Assembly (NCBI GenBank): GCA_009839535.1
Contig: VXPN01000536.1
Coordinates: 1-6,079 of the forward strand
From: Boseongicola sp. SB0662_bin_57
Lineage (GTDB): Bacteria; Pseudomonadota; Alphaproteobacteria; Rhodobacterales; Rhodobacteraceae
Length of the DNA: 6,079 nucleotides
Direction: 5' to 3'
Shown here: positions 1 through 5,228 of the stretch, in pieces
Position numbering within the stretch: position 1 is the first letter of the stretch
Layout: every line of letters starts with the position of its first letter
Program-made: the position numbers and the translations under genes
The notes under the pieces: generated by a model
The model's database searches: none
Told to the model about the DNA's origin: nothing
Seen by the model: the letters and a program-made list of their open reading frames with translations, nothing else

Positions 1-110
1 CCCGGAAAGTGCCGAATCTCGCGCAATTGGTGTCGCCTCTGCCCTGTGCGAATCAAGCAAGTGCGATTAATGGTTCTGCAGCCGTACGCGGGCGGGCGAG
101 CGCCCTGCCT

Positions 111-140
111 GTCCGGACGGCATTACCCGTCCCGCCGGAC
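111..140 (+). other. Leader stem-loop before the binding-protein gene
   Basis: GTCCGGACGG (111-120) can pair with CCGT (127-130) and CCGGAC (135-140), giving a 10-bp stem with a 4-nt bulge (131-134) and a 6-nt loop. GTCCGGAC at 111-118 is also a perfect 8-bp palindrome on its own. The hairpin ends 22 nt before the ribosome binding site. It could be a leader structure or a protein site; there is no T-run, so it is not an intrinsic terminator. Confidence 0.35.
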
Positions 141-162
141 CGGGAAACATGAACCAGAACCT

Positions 163-166
163 GGAG
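163..166 (+). promoter_or_regulatory. Ribosome binding site setting the start at 173
   Basis: GGAG lies 6 nt before the ATG at 173. The in-frame ATG at 149 has no comparable purine-rich element at the right distance, so 173 is preferred. A further in-frame ATG at 182 is too far from this site. Confidence 0.65.
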
Positions 167-172
167 ACGACA

Positions 173-1171
173 ATGTCCAAAATGTCACTAGCCTGCGCGA
201 CGGCCTTCCTGGCGTCGTCCGGTGCCGCCTTTTCGGGCAGCCACCTTACCGAAGTCAGCTTCGGCACCAACTGGGTTGCCCAGGCCGAGCACGGAGGCTT
301 CTACCAAGCCGTTGCAGACGGCACCTATGAAGAGTGCGGACTCAAGGTCACGATCGTGCCGGGGGGGCCGCAGATCAACAACCGTGCGCTGATGCTTGCG
401 GGCCGAATCGACTTCCACATGGGCGGCGACCTGCTGCAGGCGTTCGCGGCCGCAAAGGAAAACGTGCCGGTGGTTGCGGTAGCGGCCATCTTCCAGAAGC
501 ATCCACAAGTCATCCTTGCCCATCCCGGCGAGGCCGAAAGCTGGGACGAGCTCAAGAATCTCACGCTCCTGATCGGCGACAACGGGTTTCAAAGCTACTA
601 CCAGTGGATGATGGCGGCCCACGGCTTCACCGCCGAGCAGCGCGAGCCCTATACCTTCAATCCGGCGCCATTTCTGGCCGACAACCGCAAGGGAATGCAG
701 GGCTACCTTTCGTCCGAGCCTTACCTTGTCGAAAGGACGGGCGGCTTCACGCCGAACGTGTTCCTGATCGCGGACGCAGGTTATTCCACCTACGCCACGA
801 CCATCGAAACCATGGCCGACGACATTGCCGAACGGCCTGAAGTCGTGCAGTGTTTCGTCGATGGCTCCATCAAGGGGTGGTACGCGTATCTTTATGGCGA
901 TGCGTCCGCCGCGAATGCGTTGATCCAGGAAGCGAACCCCGAAATGTCATCGGACAAGATCGCTTATGCCATCGCGAAGATGAAAGAGCATGGCATCGTG
1001 GATTCGGGCGATTCCGAGACCATGGGAATTGGAGTCATCACGGATGCCAAGGTCGAGGACTTCTTCAACAAGATGGTCACGGCCGGCGTGATTGAGGGCG
1101 ACGTCAATTGGTCCGCCGCATATGACACGAGCTTCACAGGCAAGGGTGTCGGCATCGACCTGAAGAAGTGA
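173..1171 (+). CDS. ABC transporter substrate-binding protein, NMT1/THI5-like (NitT/TauT type)
   Basis: This is the periplasmic solute-binding protein of the importer encoded by this and the next two genes. Read from 173 it has 332 residues, a normal length for the family. An N-terminal hydrophobic stretch (about residues 5-20, after Lys3) followed by small residues looks like a short Sec signal peptide, cleaved somewhere around 19-24. The mature start shows the family pattern NWVAQAEHGGFYQAVADG (33-50), then a second-lobe-type GLKVTIVPGGPQ (56-67) and a GRIDFHMGG segment (77-85), as in NMT1/THI5-like proteins that bind pyrimidine precursors, riboflavin-like compounds and many uncharacterised small molecules. 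No thiamine or other cofactor gene is nearby, so the ligand is unknown. Starts at 149 and 182 are possible alternatives. Family assignment is secure; ligand is not. Confidence 0.93.
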   Translation: MSKMSLACATAFLASSGAAFSGSHLTEVSFGTNWVAQAEHGGFYQAVADGTYEECGLKVTIVPGGPQINNRALMLAGRIDFHMGGDLLQAFAAAKENVPVVAVAAIFQKHPQVILAHPGEAESWDELKNLTLLIGDNGFQSYYQWMMAAHGFTAEQREPYTFNPAPFLADNRKGMQGYLSSEPYLVERTGGFTPNVFLIADAGYSTYATTIETMADDIAERPEVVQCFVDGSIKGWYAYLYGDASAANALIQEANPEMSSDKIAYAIAKMKEHGIVDSGDSETMGIGVITDAKVEDFFNKMVTAGVIEGDVNWSAAYDTSFTGKGVGIDLKK

Positions 1172-1190
1172 CCTTGACGCGGAGAGCCGC

Positions 1191-1964
1191 ATGACAGCCA
1201 GGCACGGGCGCAGGCCCCTTCTTACCATGTCCCGCGTCGAGAAGACCTTCGGCGGCGAGACCGTGGCGCTGAAGGACCTGAGCCTGACCGTGAACGGAGG
1301 TGACTTCCTGTCGCTGCTCGGCCCTTCGGGCTGCGGCAAGTCAACAGCCCTCAGGCTGATTGCCGGACTCATTCACCCGACCAGCGGCCGGCTCGAATGG
1401 AGCGGCGAGAGGGGCGCCGGCGATCTGGGCATCGTGTTCCAGGAACCGACGCTCATGCCCTGGATGACCGTCTCGCAGAACGTCTGGCTGCCGTATCGCC
1501 TCCGCGGAAAGGGCTTCGCGGAGGCGCAGCGCGACATCGACGCCGCGCTTGAGCTCGTGGGCCTTGCGGAGTTCACGGAAGCGTATCCGCGCGAGCTTTC
1601 CGGCGGCATGAAGATGCGCGTCTCCATTGCCCGTGCCATGGTCACGCGACCCCGGCTGATCCTGCTCGACGAGCCCTTTGCCGCACTCGACGAGATCACC
1701 CGCTTCAAGCTGAACGACGACCTGTTGGAGATGAAGGCTGCATTGGGCTGCACGGTGATATTCGTCACCCATTCGGTCTTTGAAAGCGTCTTCCTGTCGG
1801 ACCGCGTCATCGTCATGGCGGCGCGACCCGGACGGGTCATCAGTGAACTCGGCATAGACACCCCCTATCCCCGGCACGCCGATTTCCGCACCTCGAACGA
1901 ATATGCGGCCCATACAAGGGACGTGTCGAACGCGTTGGGAGAAGCCATGGGAGCGGCGGCATGA
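1191..1964 (+). CDS. ABC transporter ATP-binding protein (NitT/TauT type)
   Basis: This is the cytoplasmic ATPase that powers the importer. The 257-residue protein has all nucleotide-binding motifs in order: Walker A GPSGCGKST (44-52), Q-loop FQEP with Gln84, signature LSGGM (136-140), Walker B LILLDE (156-161), D-loop ALDE (165-168) and switch His194 in VTHS. The sequence LSGGMKMRVSIARA and the length match the nitrate/sulfonate/taurine branch (SsuB/TauB/NrtD-like); no extra C-terminal domain is present. GGAGAG at 1181-1186 lies 4 nt before the ATG and 19 bp separate it from the binding-protein stop. Its own stop overlaps the permease start as ATGA, which implies translational coupling. The gene appears intact. 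The substrate cannot be told from the ATPase. Confidence 0.96.
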   Translation: MTARHGRRPLLTMSRVEKTFGGETVALKDLSLTVNGGDFLSLLGPSGCGKSTALRLIAGLIHPTSGRLEWSGERGAGDLGIVFQEPTLMPWMTVSQNVWLPYRLRGKGFAEAQRDIDAALELVGLAEFTEAYPRELSGGMKMRVSIARAMVTRPRLILLDEPFAALDEITRFKLNDDLLEMKAALGCTVIFVTHSVFESVFLSDRVIVMAARPGRVISELGIDTPYPRHADFRTSNEYAAHTRDVSNALGEAMGAAA

Positions 1965-2812
1965 ACCTGTCCGACGACGCAGTTCCGGCCCTGGACAAGG
2001 AGGAGGAGTTCCGGGCAAGGCGCAACCGGATCAACCGGATTGCCAAGTGGACGCTTCCGAGCCTCGTCATGGCGCTCAGCCTGCTTGCCTGGCATCTCTA
2101 CGTGACCCTGAATGACGTTCCCCACTACGTGCTGCCGGGGCCTGTTCCCGTCGGCAAGTCGATCGTTGAGGACTGGGCCTTGCTCTGGCCGGCAATGCTG
2201 ACCACTTCGCGCCTGACGATCCTCGCGCTCTTCCTGGCCGTGACTGGCGGCGTTGCCCTCGCCGTGGCCTTCACCCAGTCGCGATGGGCTGAGATGAGCT
2301 TCTTTCCCTATGCCGTGATTCTTCAGGTCACGCCCGTTGTCGCCATCGCCCCCCTGCTGCAGATCTACGTGGACAGCGCCTTCGTCGCGGCGCTGCTCTG
2401 CGCCTGGATCGTGGCCTTTTTCCCGATCCTCTCCAACACGACAACCGGCCTCAAGTCCGCCGACCACAACCTGCACGACCTGTTCACGATCTACGGGGCC
2501 ACGCGTTGGCAAAGGCTCCGTTACCTTGCTGCACCGTCAGCGTTGCCGTACTTCCTCGGCGGACTGAGGATTGCCGGAGGACTGGCCCTTATAGGCGCGG
2601 TGGTTGCCGAGTTCGTCATCGGCCGGGCCGGCACGGGACTCGGCCTCGCTTCGACATTGCTTGAGGCGTCATACCGTTTCAACTTCGGACGCCTCTACGC
2701 AGCGCTGATCCTGATTTCGATCCTTGGCATCGGAATCTTCGCGATCACCTCGTTGATAAGCCACCTGATGCTTCGCAAATGGCACGAGAGCGCACTGACT
2801 CGCGAAATCTGA
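1961..2812 (+). CDS. ABC transporter permease (NitT/TauT type)
   Basis: This is the inner-membrane channel subunit of the importer, expected to work as a homodimer because only one permease gene is present. The 283-residue protein has a charged cytoplasmic N-terminus (LDKEEEFRARRNR, 11-23) and about six hydrophobic segments near 32-50, 82-105, 113-135, 138-159, 200-222 and 245-268. The ATPase-coupling EAA loop is visible at about 173-205, with IYGATRWQRLRYLAAP and Gly179 in the conserved position. These are hallmarks of the binding-protein-dependent transport (BPD_transp_1) domain in SsuC/TauC-like permeases. The start overlaps the ATPase stop by four bases, with GGGAG at 1949-1953 acting as ribosome binding site. 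No defect is visible. Confidence 0.95.
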   Translation: MNLSDDAVPALDKEEEFRARRNRINRIAKWTLPSLVMALSLLAWHLYVTLNDVPHYVLPGPVPVGKSIVEDWALLWPAMLTTSRLTILALFLAVTGGVALAVAFTQSRWAEMSFFPYAVILQVTPVVAIAPLLQIYVDSAFVAALLCAWIVAFFPILSNTTTGLKSADHNLHDLFTIYGATRWQRLRYLAAPSALPYFLGGLRIAGGLALIGAVVAEFVIGRAGTGLGLASTLLEASYRFNFGRLYAALILISILGIGIFAITSLISHLMLRKWHESALTREI

Positions 2813-2841
2813 TCGCTGCCACATTTTCCAGGACTTGCCAT

Positions 2842-2879
2842 CCCGGCATTCGAAGGGCGTTCCGGTCGCCCGGCATTCG
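2842..2879 (+). repeat. 11-bp direct repeat CCCGGCATTCG, period 27
   Basis: CCCGGCATTCG occurs at 2842-2852 and again at 2869-2879, shortly after the permease stop. Between the copies is a small hairpin, GGGCG (2855-2859) with CGCCC (2867-2871) around a 7-nt loop, whose right arm overlaps the second copy. The 27-bp period is not an exact number of helical turns. Its role is unknown. Confidence 0.5.
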
Positions 2880-2886
2880 CTGGAAC

Positions 2887-2924
2887 CGCTGCTGAAGCTC
2901 CGGCCCGGCACCCTTCAGGCAGCG
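2887..2924 (+). other. Stem-loop between permease and oxygenase genes
   Basis: CGCTGCTGAAG (2887-2897) pairs with CTTCAG-G-CAGCG (2913-2924) to give an 11-bp stem with one bulged G (2919) and a 15-nt GC-rich loop. It is the strongest hairpin in this 185-bp gap. What follows (CAATTCAAAG) is A/T-richer but has no T-run, so it is at best a poor intrinsic terminator. It could instead protect the importer mRNA 3' end or lower read-through into the enzyme genes. Confidence 0.45.
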
Positions 2925-2938
2925 CAATTCAAAGTGTC

Positions 2939-2947
2939 GCATTGACC
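2939..2947 (+). promoter_or_regulatory. GCATTGACC motif before the oxygenase gene
   Basis: GCATTGACC ends 50 nt before the preferred start at 2998. The same nine bases form the right half of the palindrome before the dehydrogenase gene (5185-5193). It includes TTGACC (2942-2947), which resembles a -35 box, but no good -10 box follows at 15-18 nt. It may be an operator half-site or part of a promoter. Confidence 0.3.
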
Positions 2948-2985
2948 GGTCCGGCCTCAGCCTGAATCCTTGCTCCAAACATGGT

Positions 2986-2990
2986 GGGAG
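2986..2990 (+). promoter_or_regulatory. Ribosome binding site setting the GTG start at 2998
   Basis: GGGAG lies 7 nt before the GTG at 2998 but only 1 nt before the in-frame GTG at 2992. The spacing favours 2998, which also gives a protein beginning at the family's usual IPVLD strand. Confidence 0.6.
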
Positions 2991-2997
2991 TGTGTCC

Positions 2998-3921
2998 GTG
3001 ATTCCGGTTCTCGACTGGTCCTGCTTCATTTCGGGCAAGAAGCGCGACGAATTTGCAAGGCATCTGGGCAGGGCTTGCCGGGAGACCGGCTTCTTCCTCC
3101 TGTCTGGCCATGGCGTTCCCCGACTCCTGATCGATGACACCTTCGCCGCAGCGAAACGGTTCTTCGATCTTCCCGAAGGGGAGAAGATGCCGCTCGACAT
3201 TCGAACCAACTCGCACAACCGCGGATGGACGGCGTACGGCTCGGAGAACCTTGACGACAGCAGGCCGGATCAGGTCGACCGGAAAGAGGCATTCAACATC
3301 GGCCTCGAGCTTGCCGGCGACGACCCGCGCATGGACCAGCCGTTTCGAGGACCGAATCTCTGGCCGGATCTGCCGGGTTTTCGGGAAACCGCGCTTGCGT
3401 ACTTTGATGCCGTGCTCCGGCTGGGAATCGACCTCCATCGCGCCATTGCGCTCGACCTCGGCCTGAAGGAGAATCACTTCACGCCGTTTCTGGATGAGCC
3501 ACTGGCAACGCTGAGACTGCTTCACTATCCGGGAGGTGCCGGAAAGACCGGCGGCATCGGGGCGGGTGCGCACACGGACTACGGCTCCATCACGCTGTTG
3601 ACGAGCGATGGCGAGCCCGGACTTCAAGTCATGAACCGTGCCGGCACGTGGATAGACGTACCCACGATGCCGGACACGTTCGTCGTCAACATCGCCGATT
3701 GCCTGATGCGCTGGACGAACGACATCTACGTTTCCACCCCGCATCGGGTTCTGGTCCCAAGGAACCCCCGTTTCTCGCTGGCGTTCTTCCTTGATCCGAA
3801 CCCGGACGCGGTGATCGAGGCGCTGCCCGGAACTGGAAACCCAAGATACCCGCCGGTCACGAGCGCCGAATACCTGAAAATGCGGCTTGACGCGACCTAT
3901 GACGCAAAGATCACCGAATGA
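2998..3921 (+). CDS. 2-oxoglutarate/Fe(II)-dependent oxygenase, isopenicillin-N-synthase-like
   Basis: This is a cytoplasmic non-haem iron oxygenase of the DIOX_N/2OG-FeII_Oxy family, whose members use O2 and usually 2-oxoglutarate to hydroxylate, desaturate or cleave small molecules. Read from 2998 it has 307 residues. It opens with IPVLDWS and has the N-terminal segment ACRETGFFLLSGHGVP typical of the family (about 26-41). The double-stranded beta-helix core carries the iron ligands His192 and Asp194 (GAHTDYGSITLL) and His249 (STPHRVL), with Arg258 and Ser260 (RFS) as the expected 2-oxoglutarate carboxylate clamp. The complete facial triad plus R-x-S suggests an active 2OG-using enzyme rather than an isopenicillin N synthase proper, which also has R-x-S; the substrate is not evident. 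It lies between the importer and the aldolase, so it may modify the imported compound. GTG at 2992 is an alternative start. Confidence 0.93.
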   Translation: MIPVLDWSCFISGKKRDEFARHLGRACRETGFFLLSGHGVPRLLIDDTFAAAKRFFDLPEGEKMPLDIRTNSHNRGWTAYGSENLDDSRPDQVDRKEAFNIGLELAGDDPRMDQPFRGPNLWPDLPGFRETALAYFDAVLRLGIDLHRAIALDLGLKENHFTPFLDEPLATLRLLHYPGGAGKTGGIGAGAHTDYGSITLLTSDGEPGLQVMNRAGTWIDVPTMPDTFVVNIADCLMRWTNDIYVSTPHRVLVPRNPRFSLAFFLDPNPDAVIEALPGTGNPRYPPVTSAEYLKMRLDATYDAKITE

Positions 3922-3986
3922 CACCGCACACGGACAGCCGAACCGTCAGCCATTCCGGGACGCTTGGCCTTCATGCCGGGTGCGGG

Positions 3987-4016
3987 GACCATCGAGCAGG
4001 ACTCTCGGGATCGGTC
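3987..4016 (+). other. Bulged stem-loop between oxygenase and aldolase genes
   Basis: GACCATCGAG (3987-3996) can pair with CTCG (4004-4007), AT (4010-4011) and GGTC (4013-4016), giving 10 bp interrupted by small bulges and a 7-nt loop. No T-run follows. It lies just upstream of a TTGACA box. It may be a weak termination or processing structure, or chance pairing in GC-rich DNA. Confidence 0.25.
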
Positions 4017-4039
4017 ATTCTCGCCGCGGGCACATCTGA

Positions 4040-4066
4040 TTGACATGGGACGACCCCTCGCATGAT
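4040..4066 (+). promoter_or_regulatory. Possible sigma-70-type promoter before the aldolase gene
   Basis: TTGACA (4040-4045) is a perfect -35 consensus. A 15-nt spacer leads to CATGAT (4061-4066), which matches four of six -10 bases. The spacer is shorter than the ideal 17. Transcription would begin near 4073, giving a leader of about 36 nt. The 187-bp gap after the oxygenase gene leaves room for an independent promoter. Confidence 0.3.
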
Positions 4067-4077
4067 CCTCAGGGGAT

Positions 4078-4085
4078 GCATTGGC
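4078..4085 (+). promoter_or_regulatory. GCATTGGC motif before the aldolase gene
   Basis: GCATTGGC lies 23 nt before the aldolase start, just downstream of the possible promoter at 4040-4066, a position where a repressor could act. The 9-mer TGCATTGGC is also present at 5062-5070, and the core fits GCATTGRC found in the other two enzyme-gene gaps. Confidence 0.3.
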
Positions 4086-4095
4086 CAGCAGGCGC

Positions 4096-4102
4096 GGGGG
4101 AG
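4096..4102 (+). promoter_or_regulatory. Ribosome binding site setting the start at 4109
   Basis: GGGGGAG lies 6 nt before the ATG at 4109. The frame is open further upstream to a TTG at 4040, but nothing there resembles a ribosome binding site and the extra residues do not look like the family, so the shorter form is preferred. Confidence 0.7.
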
Positions 4103-4108
4103 AGCAGC

Positions 4109-4915
4109 ATGAAGAACGCACTCAAGGAGATATGGGGCCGTGGCGACCCGGTCCTGAACGGATGGTGCTCGATCGGCGACCCTTTCGCTGCGGAAGTCAT
4201 GGCAGCACAGGGATTCGACTCGCTCACGGTTGACGGGCAGCATGGGGTACTTGACTACTCGGAAGCCCTGCCAATGCTCCAGGCCATGCGCGCGTCACGC
4301 AAGACGCTTGTGGCACGCGTGCCATGGCGCGAGCCCGGCATCATCATGAAGTATCTCGATGCAGGTGCAATGGGCGTCATCTGCCCGATGATCAACTCGC
4401 GAGAGGAAGCGGCCGAATTCGTGAGCTTTCTCAGATACCCGCCCAAGGGGCAGCGAAGCTTCGGCCCAACCCGTGCCGCCTTCGCGTGCCCGGGCTACTC
4501 GATCGAAGCCGCAAACGCGGAGATCCTTGCCTTTGCCATGATCGAGACCGCCGACGGCGTCAGGAATCTCGAGGAGATCGCGGCAACGCCCGGGCTTGAC
4601 GGGCTGTATGTCGGACCGATCGACCTGACGCTCGGCGTCTCGGGCGGCCGCCTTCCACCCGGCTTCGACCGGGAAGAGCCCGAAATGATCGACGTGCAGA
4701 AGAGAATTGCCGAAGCAGCGAGGAATGCCGGCATACACGCGGCGCTTCATTGCGGGTCGCCCGACTACGCGATGCGCGGGATCGAGTGGGGTTACGACAT
4801 GGTCACGATTCTGGGCGATGTGCGCTTCCTTGCTTCGGCGGCCAGCGCGTCTGTCGACGCCTTCCGAAGGTTGAGCGGCACCGCCGCCTCGACAGGCGAC
4901 TTGGGCGCGCATTGA
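4109..4915 (+). CDS. HpcH/HpaI-family class II aldolase
   Basis: This 268-residue cytoplasmic enzyme belongs to the metal-dependent pyruvate aldolases related to 4-hydroxy-2-oxoheptanedioate aldolase (HpaI) and 2-dehydro-3-deoxyglucarate aldolase (GarL). They reversibly split 4-hydroxy-2-oxoacids into pyruvate, or a similar 2-oxoacid, and an aldehyde. Visible signatures are GFDSLTVDGQHG with Asp42 and His45 as the catalytic dyad, Arg70 in ARVPW (substrate carboxylate and oxyanion), the segment DAGAMGVICPMINS (84-97), and the metal ligands Glu146 (MIE) and Asp172 (VGPIDL). Position 44 is Gln where HpaI has Glu. Length is normal and the gene appears intact. It follows the oxygenase by 187 bp and precedes an alcohol dehydrogenase that could handle the aldehyde product. 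The specific substrate is unknown. A role as a C-C lyase with another acceptor, as in macrophomate synthase, cannot be excluded. Confidence 0.93.
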   Translation: MKNALKEIWGRGDPVLNGWCSIGDPFAAEVMAAQGFDSLTVDGQHGVLDYSEALPMLQAMRASRKTLVARVPWREPGIIMKYLDAGAMGVICPMINSREEAAEFVSFLRYPPKGQRSFGPTRAAFACPGYSIEAANAEILAFAMIETADGVRNLEEIAATPGLDGLYVGPIDLTLGVSGGRLPPGFDREEPEMIDVQKRIAEAARNAGIHAALHCGSPDYAMRGIEWGYDMVTILGDVRFLASAASASVDAFRRLSGTAASTGDLGAH

Positions 4916-4964
4916 ATTTGCGGAATGCGATCTTTCCGTCCGCCCTGGTTCCGGATCCCGCCTT

Positions 4965-5003
4965 GCCGAGGCCGGACCGCAATGTTCGAGACGGCGCCTC
5001 GGC
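4965..5003 (+). repeat. 8-bp inverted repeat after the aldolase gene
   Basis: GCCGAGGC (4965-4972) and GCCTCGGC (4996-5003) are perfect reverse complements with a 23-nt spacer. The stem is very GC-rich but the loop is long and no T-run follows. It may be a weak transcript-end structure for the aldolase gene, about 50 nt past its stop. Confidence 0.35.
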
Positions 5004-5038
5004 CGGTTGCAGGAGAAGGCAGCTTGCGGCCTGAGCGT

Positions 5039-5111
5039 GGATCGCGGATCAATCGACCGAGTGCATTGGCAACCGCGCAAGGGCGAGTGCCAATTTCATG
5101 AACCGCGATCC
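5039..5111 (+). repeat. Nested inverted repeats (possible long stem-loop)
   Basis: The outer arms GGATCGCGGATCA (5039-5051) and TGAACCGCGATCC (5099-5111) match as reverse complements at 12 of 13 positions. Inside them, nearly concentric (centres about 5075 and 5079.5), ATTGGCA (5065-5071) and TGCCAAT (5088-5094) are a perfect 7-bp pair around a 16-nt spacer. The whole could fold as one long interrupted stem in RNA, or the arms could be paired protein sites on DNA. The left inner arm overlaps a GCATTGGC motif (5063-5070). Confidence 0.5.
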
Positions 5112-5124
5112 TGATCCTGCCCTC

Positions 5125-5151
5125 TGCCGGACGCTCCGGCATGGCGCCGGA
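5125..5151 (+). other. Mutually exclusive short hairpins in the dehydrogenase leader
   Basis: TGCCGGA (5125-5131) and TCCGGCA (5135-5141) form a perfect 7-bp stem with a 3-nt loop. The same middle segment TCCGGC (5135-5140) can instead pair with GCCGGA (5146-5151) around a 5-nt loop. The two pairings cannot coexist. Such alternatives are used in attenuators, but no leader peptide, ligand-binding aptamer or terminator T-run is recognisable here. Confidence 0.35.
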
Positions 5152-5165
5152 TGCGGCACAGGCAT

Positions 5166-5192
5166 GTCAATGCTTGCACTTTGCGCATTGAC
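5166..5192 (+). promoter_or_regulatory. Candidate operator, GTCAATGC-N11-GCATTGAC
   Basis: GTCAATGC (5166-5173) and GCATTGAC (5185-5192) are perfect reverse complements. The half-site centres are 19 bp apart, close to two helical turns, so a dimeric regulator could contact both halves on one face of the DNA. The centre is 50 bp before the dehydrogenase start codon. The half-site recurs before the oxygenase and aldolase genes. No regulator gene is in the window. Confidence 0.5.
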
Positions 5193-5228
5193 CCGATCAA
5201 AGTTCTGCCACCTGAGAGGAGGCATCTG

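Larger units (their letters stand above)
1..172 (+). other. Upstream region of the importer operon
   Basis: This stretch precedes the binding-protein gene. Reading frames open from the window edge end in stops at 68-70 and 150-152, so the tail of a preceding gene cannot be excluded, but neither peptide is recognisable. It holds a 6-bp direct repeat GTGCGA (46-51 and 61-66, period 15), the blocks GCGCAATT (21-28) and GTGTCGC (30-36) that recur before the oxygenase gene, and a hairpin at 111-140. No convincing sigma-70 promoter pair was found by eye. The importer promoter probably lies here or further upstream. Confidence 0.4.
4916..5228 (+). other. 313-bp non-coding gap rich in inverted repeats
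   Basis: No credible gene lies between the aldolase stop and the dehydrogenase start. Instead the stretch contains four separate inverted-repeat elements, listed individually: 4965-5003, 5039-5111, 5125-5151 and 5166-5192. It ends in a strong ribosome binding site (AGAGGAGG, 5215-5222). Promoter boxes are weak by eye: TTGCAC (5174-5179) and TTGACC (5188-5193) resemble -35 boxes but have no good -10 partner. The density of symmetric sequence suggests a regulatory region controlling the dehydrogenase gene. Confidence 0.55.

Noticed and set aside
182..199. Possible lipoprotein signal (Ser-Leu-Ala-Cys near the binding-protein N-terminus)
   Set aside because: The Cys is only about eight residues from the start, too early for a lipobox, and the preceding residues do not fit the consensus.
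2981..3001. Six-codon mini-frame (ATG at 2981) whose TGA overlaps the oxygenase GTG start
   Set aside because: No ribosome binding site precedes the ATG. The arrangement is probably a by-product of the GGGAG site and the GTG start.
2929..3924. 331-codon open frame on the - strand opposite the oxygenase gene
   Set aside because: The + strand frame has a complete oxygenase with all catalytic residues. The opposite frame gives an Arg-rich protein with no family pattern and arises from GC-rich codon use.
3918..4043. 41-codon open frame whose ATG overlaps the oxygenase stop (ATGA)
   Set aside because: The coupling-like overlap is tempting, but no ribosome binding site precedes it, the peptide shows no motif or hydrophobic segment, and it runs through the hairpin and promoter region.
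4040..4108. N-terminal extension of the aldolase from TTG at 4040
   Set aside because: It has no ribosome binding site, does not match the family N-terminus, and contains the TTGACA box. ATG 4109 has an excellent site.
4965..5003. Intrinsic terminator after the aldolase gene
   Set aside because: The 8-bp stem is sound but the 23-nt loop is long and no T-run follows, so it is listed only as an inverted repeat.
4295..5080. 261-codon open frame on the - strand opposite the aldolase gene
   Set aside because: It has no recognisable motif, spans the structured gap, and overlaps a clearly real aldolase gene.
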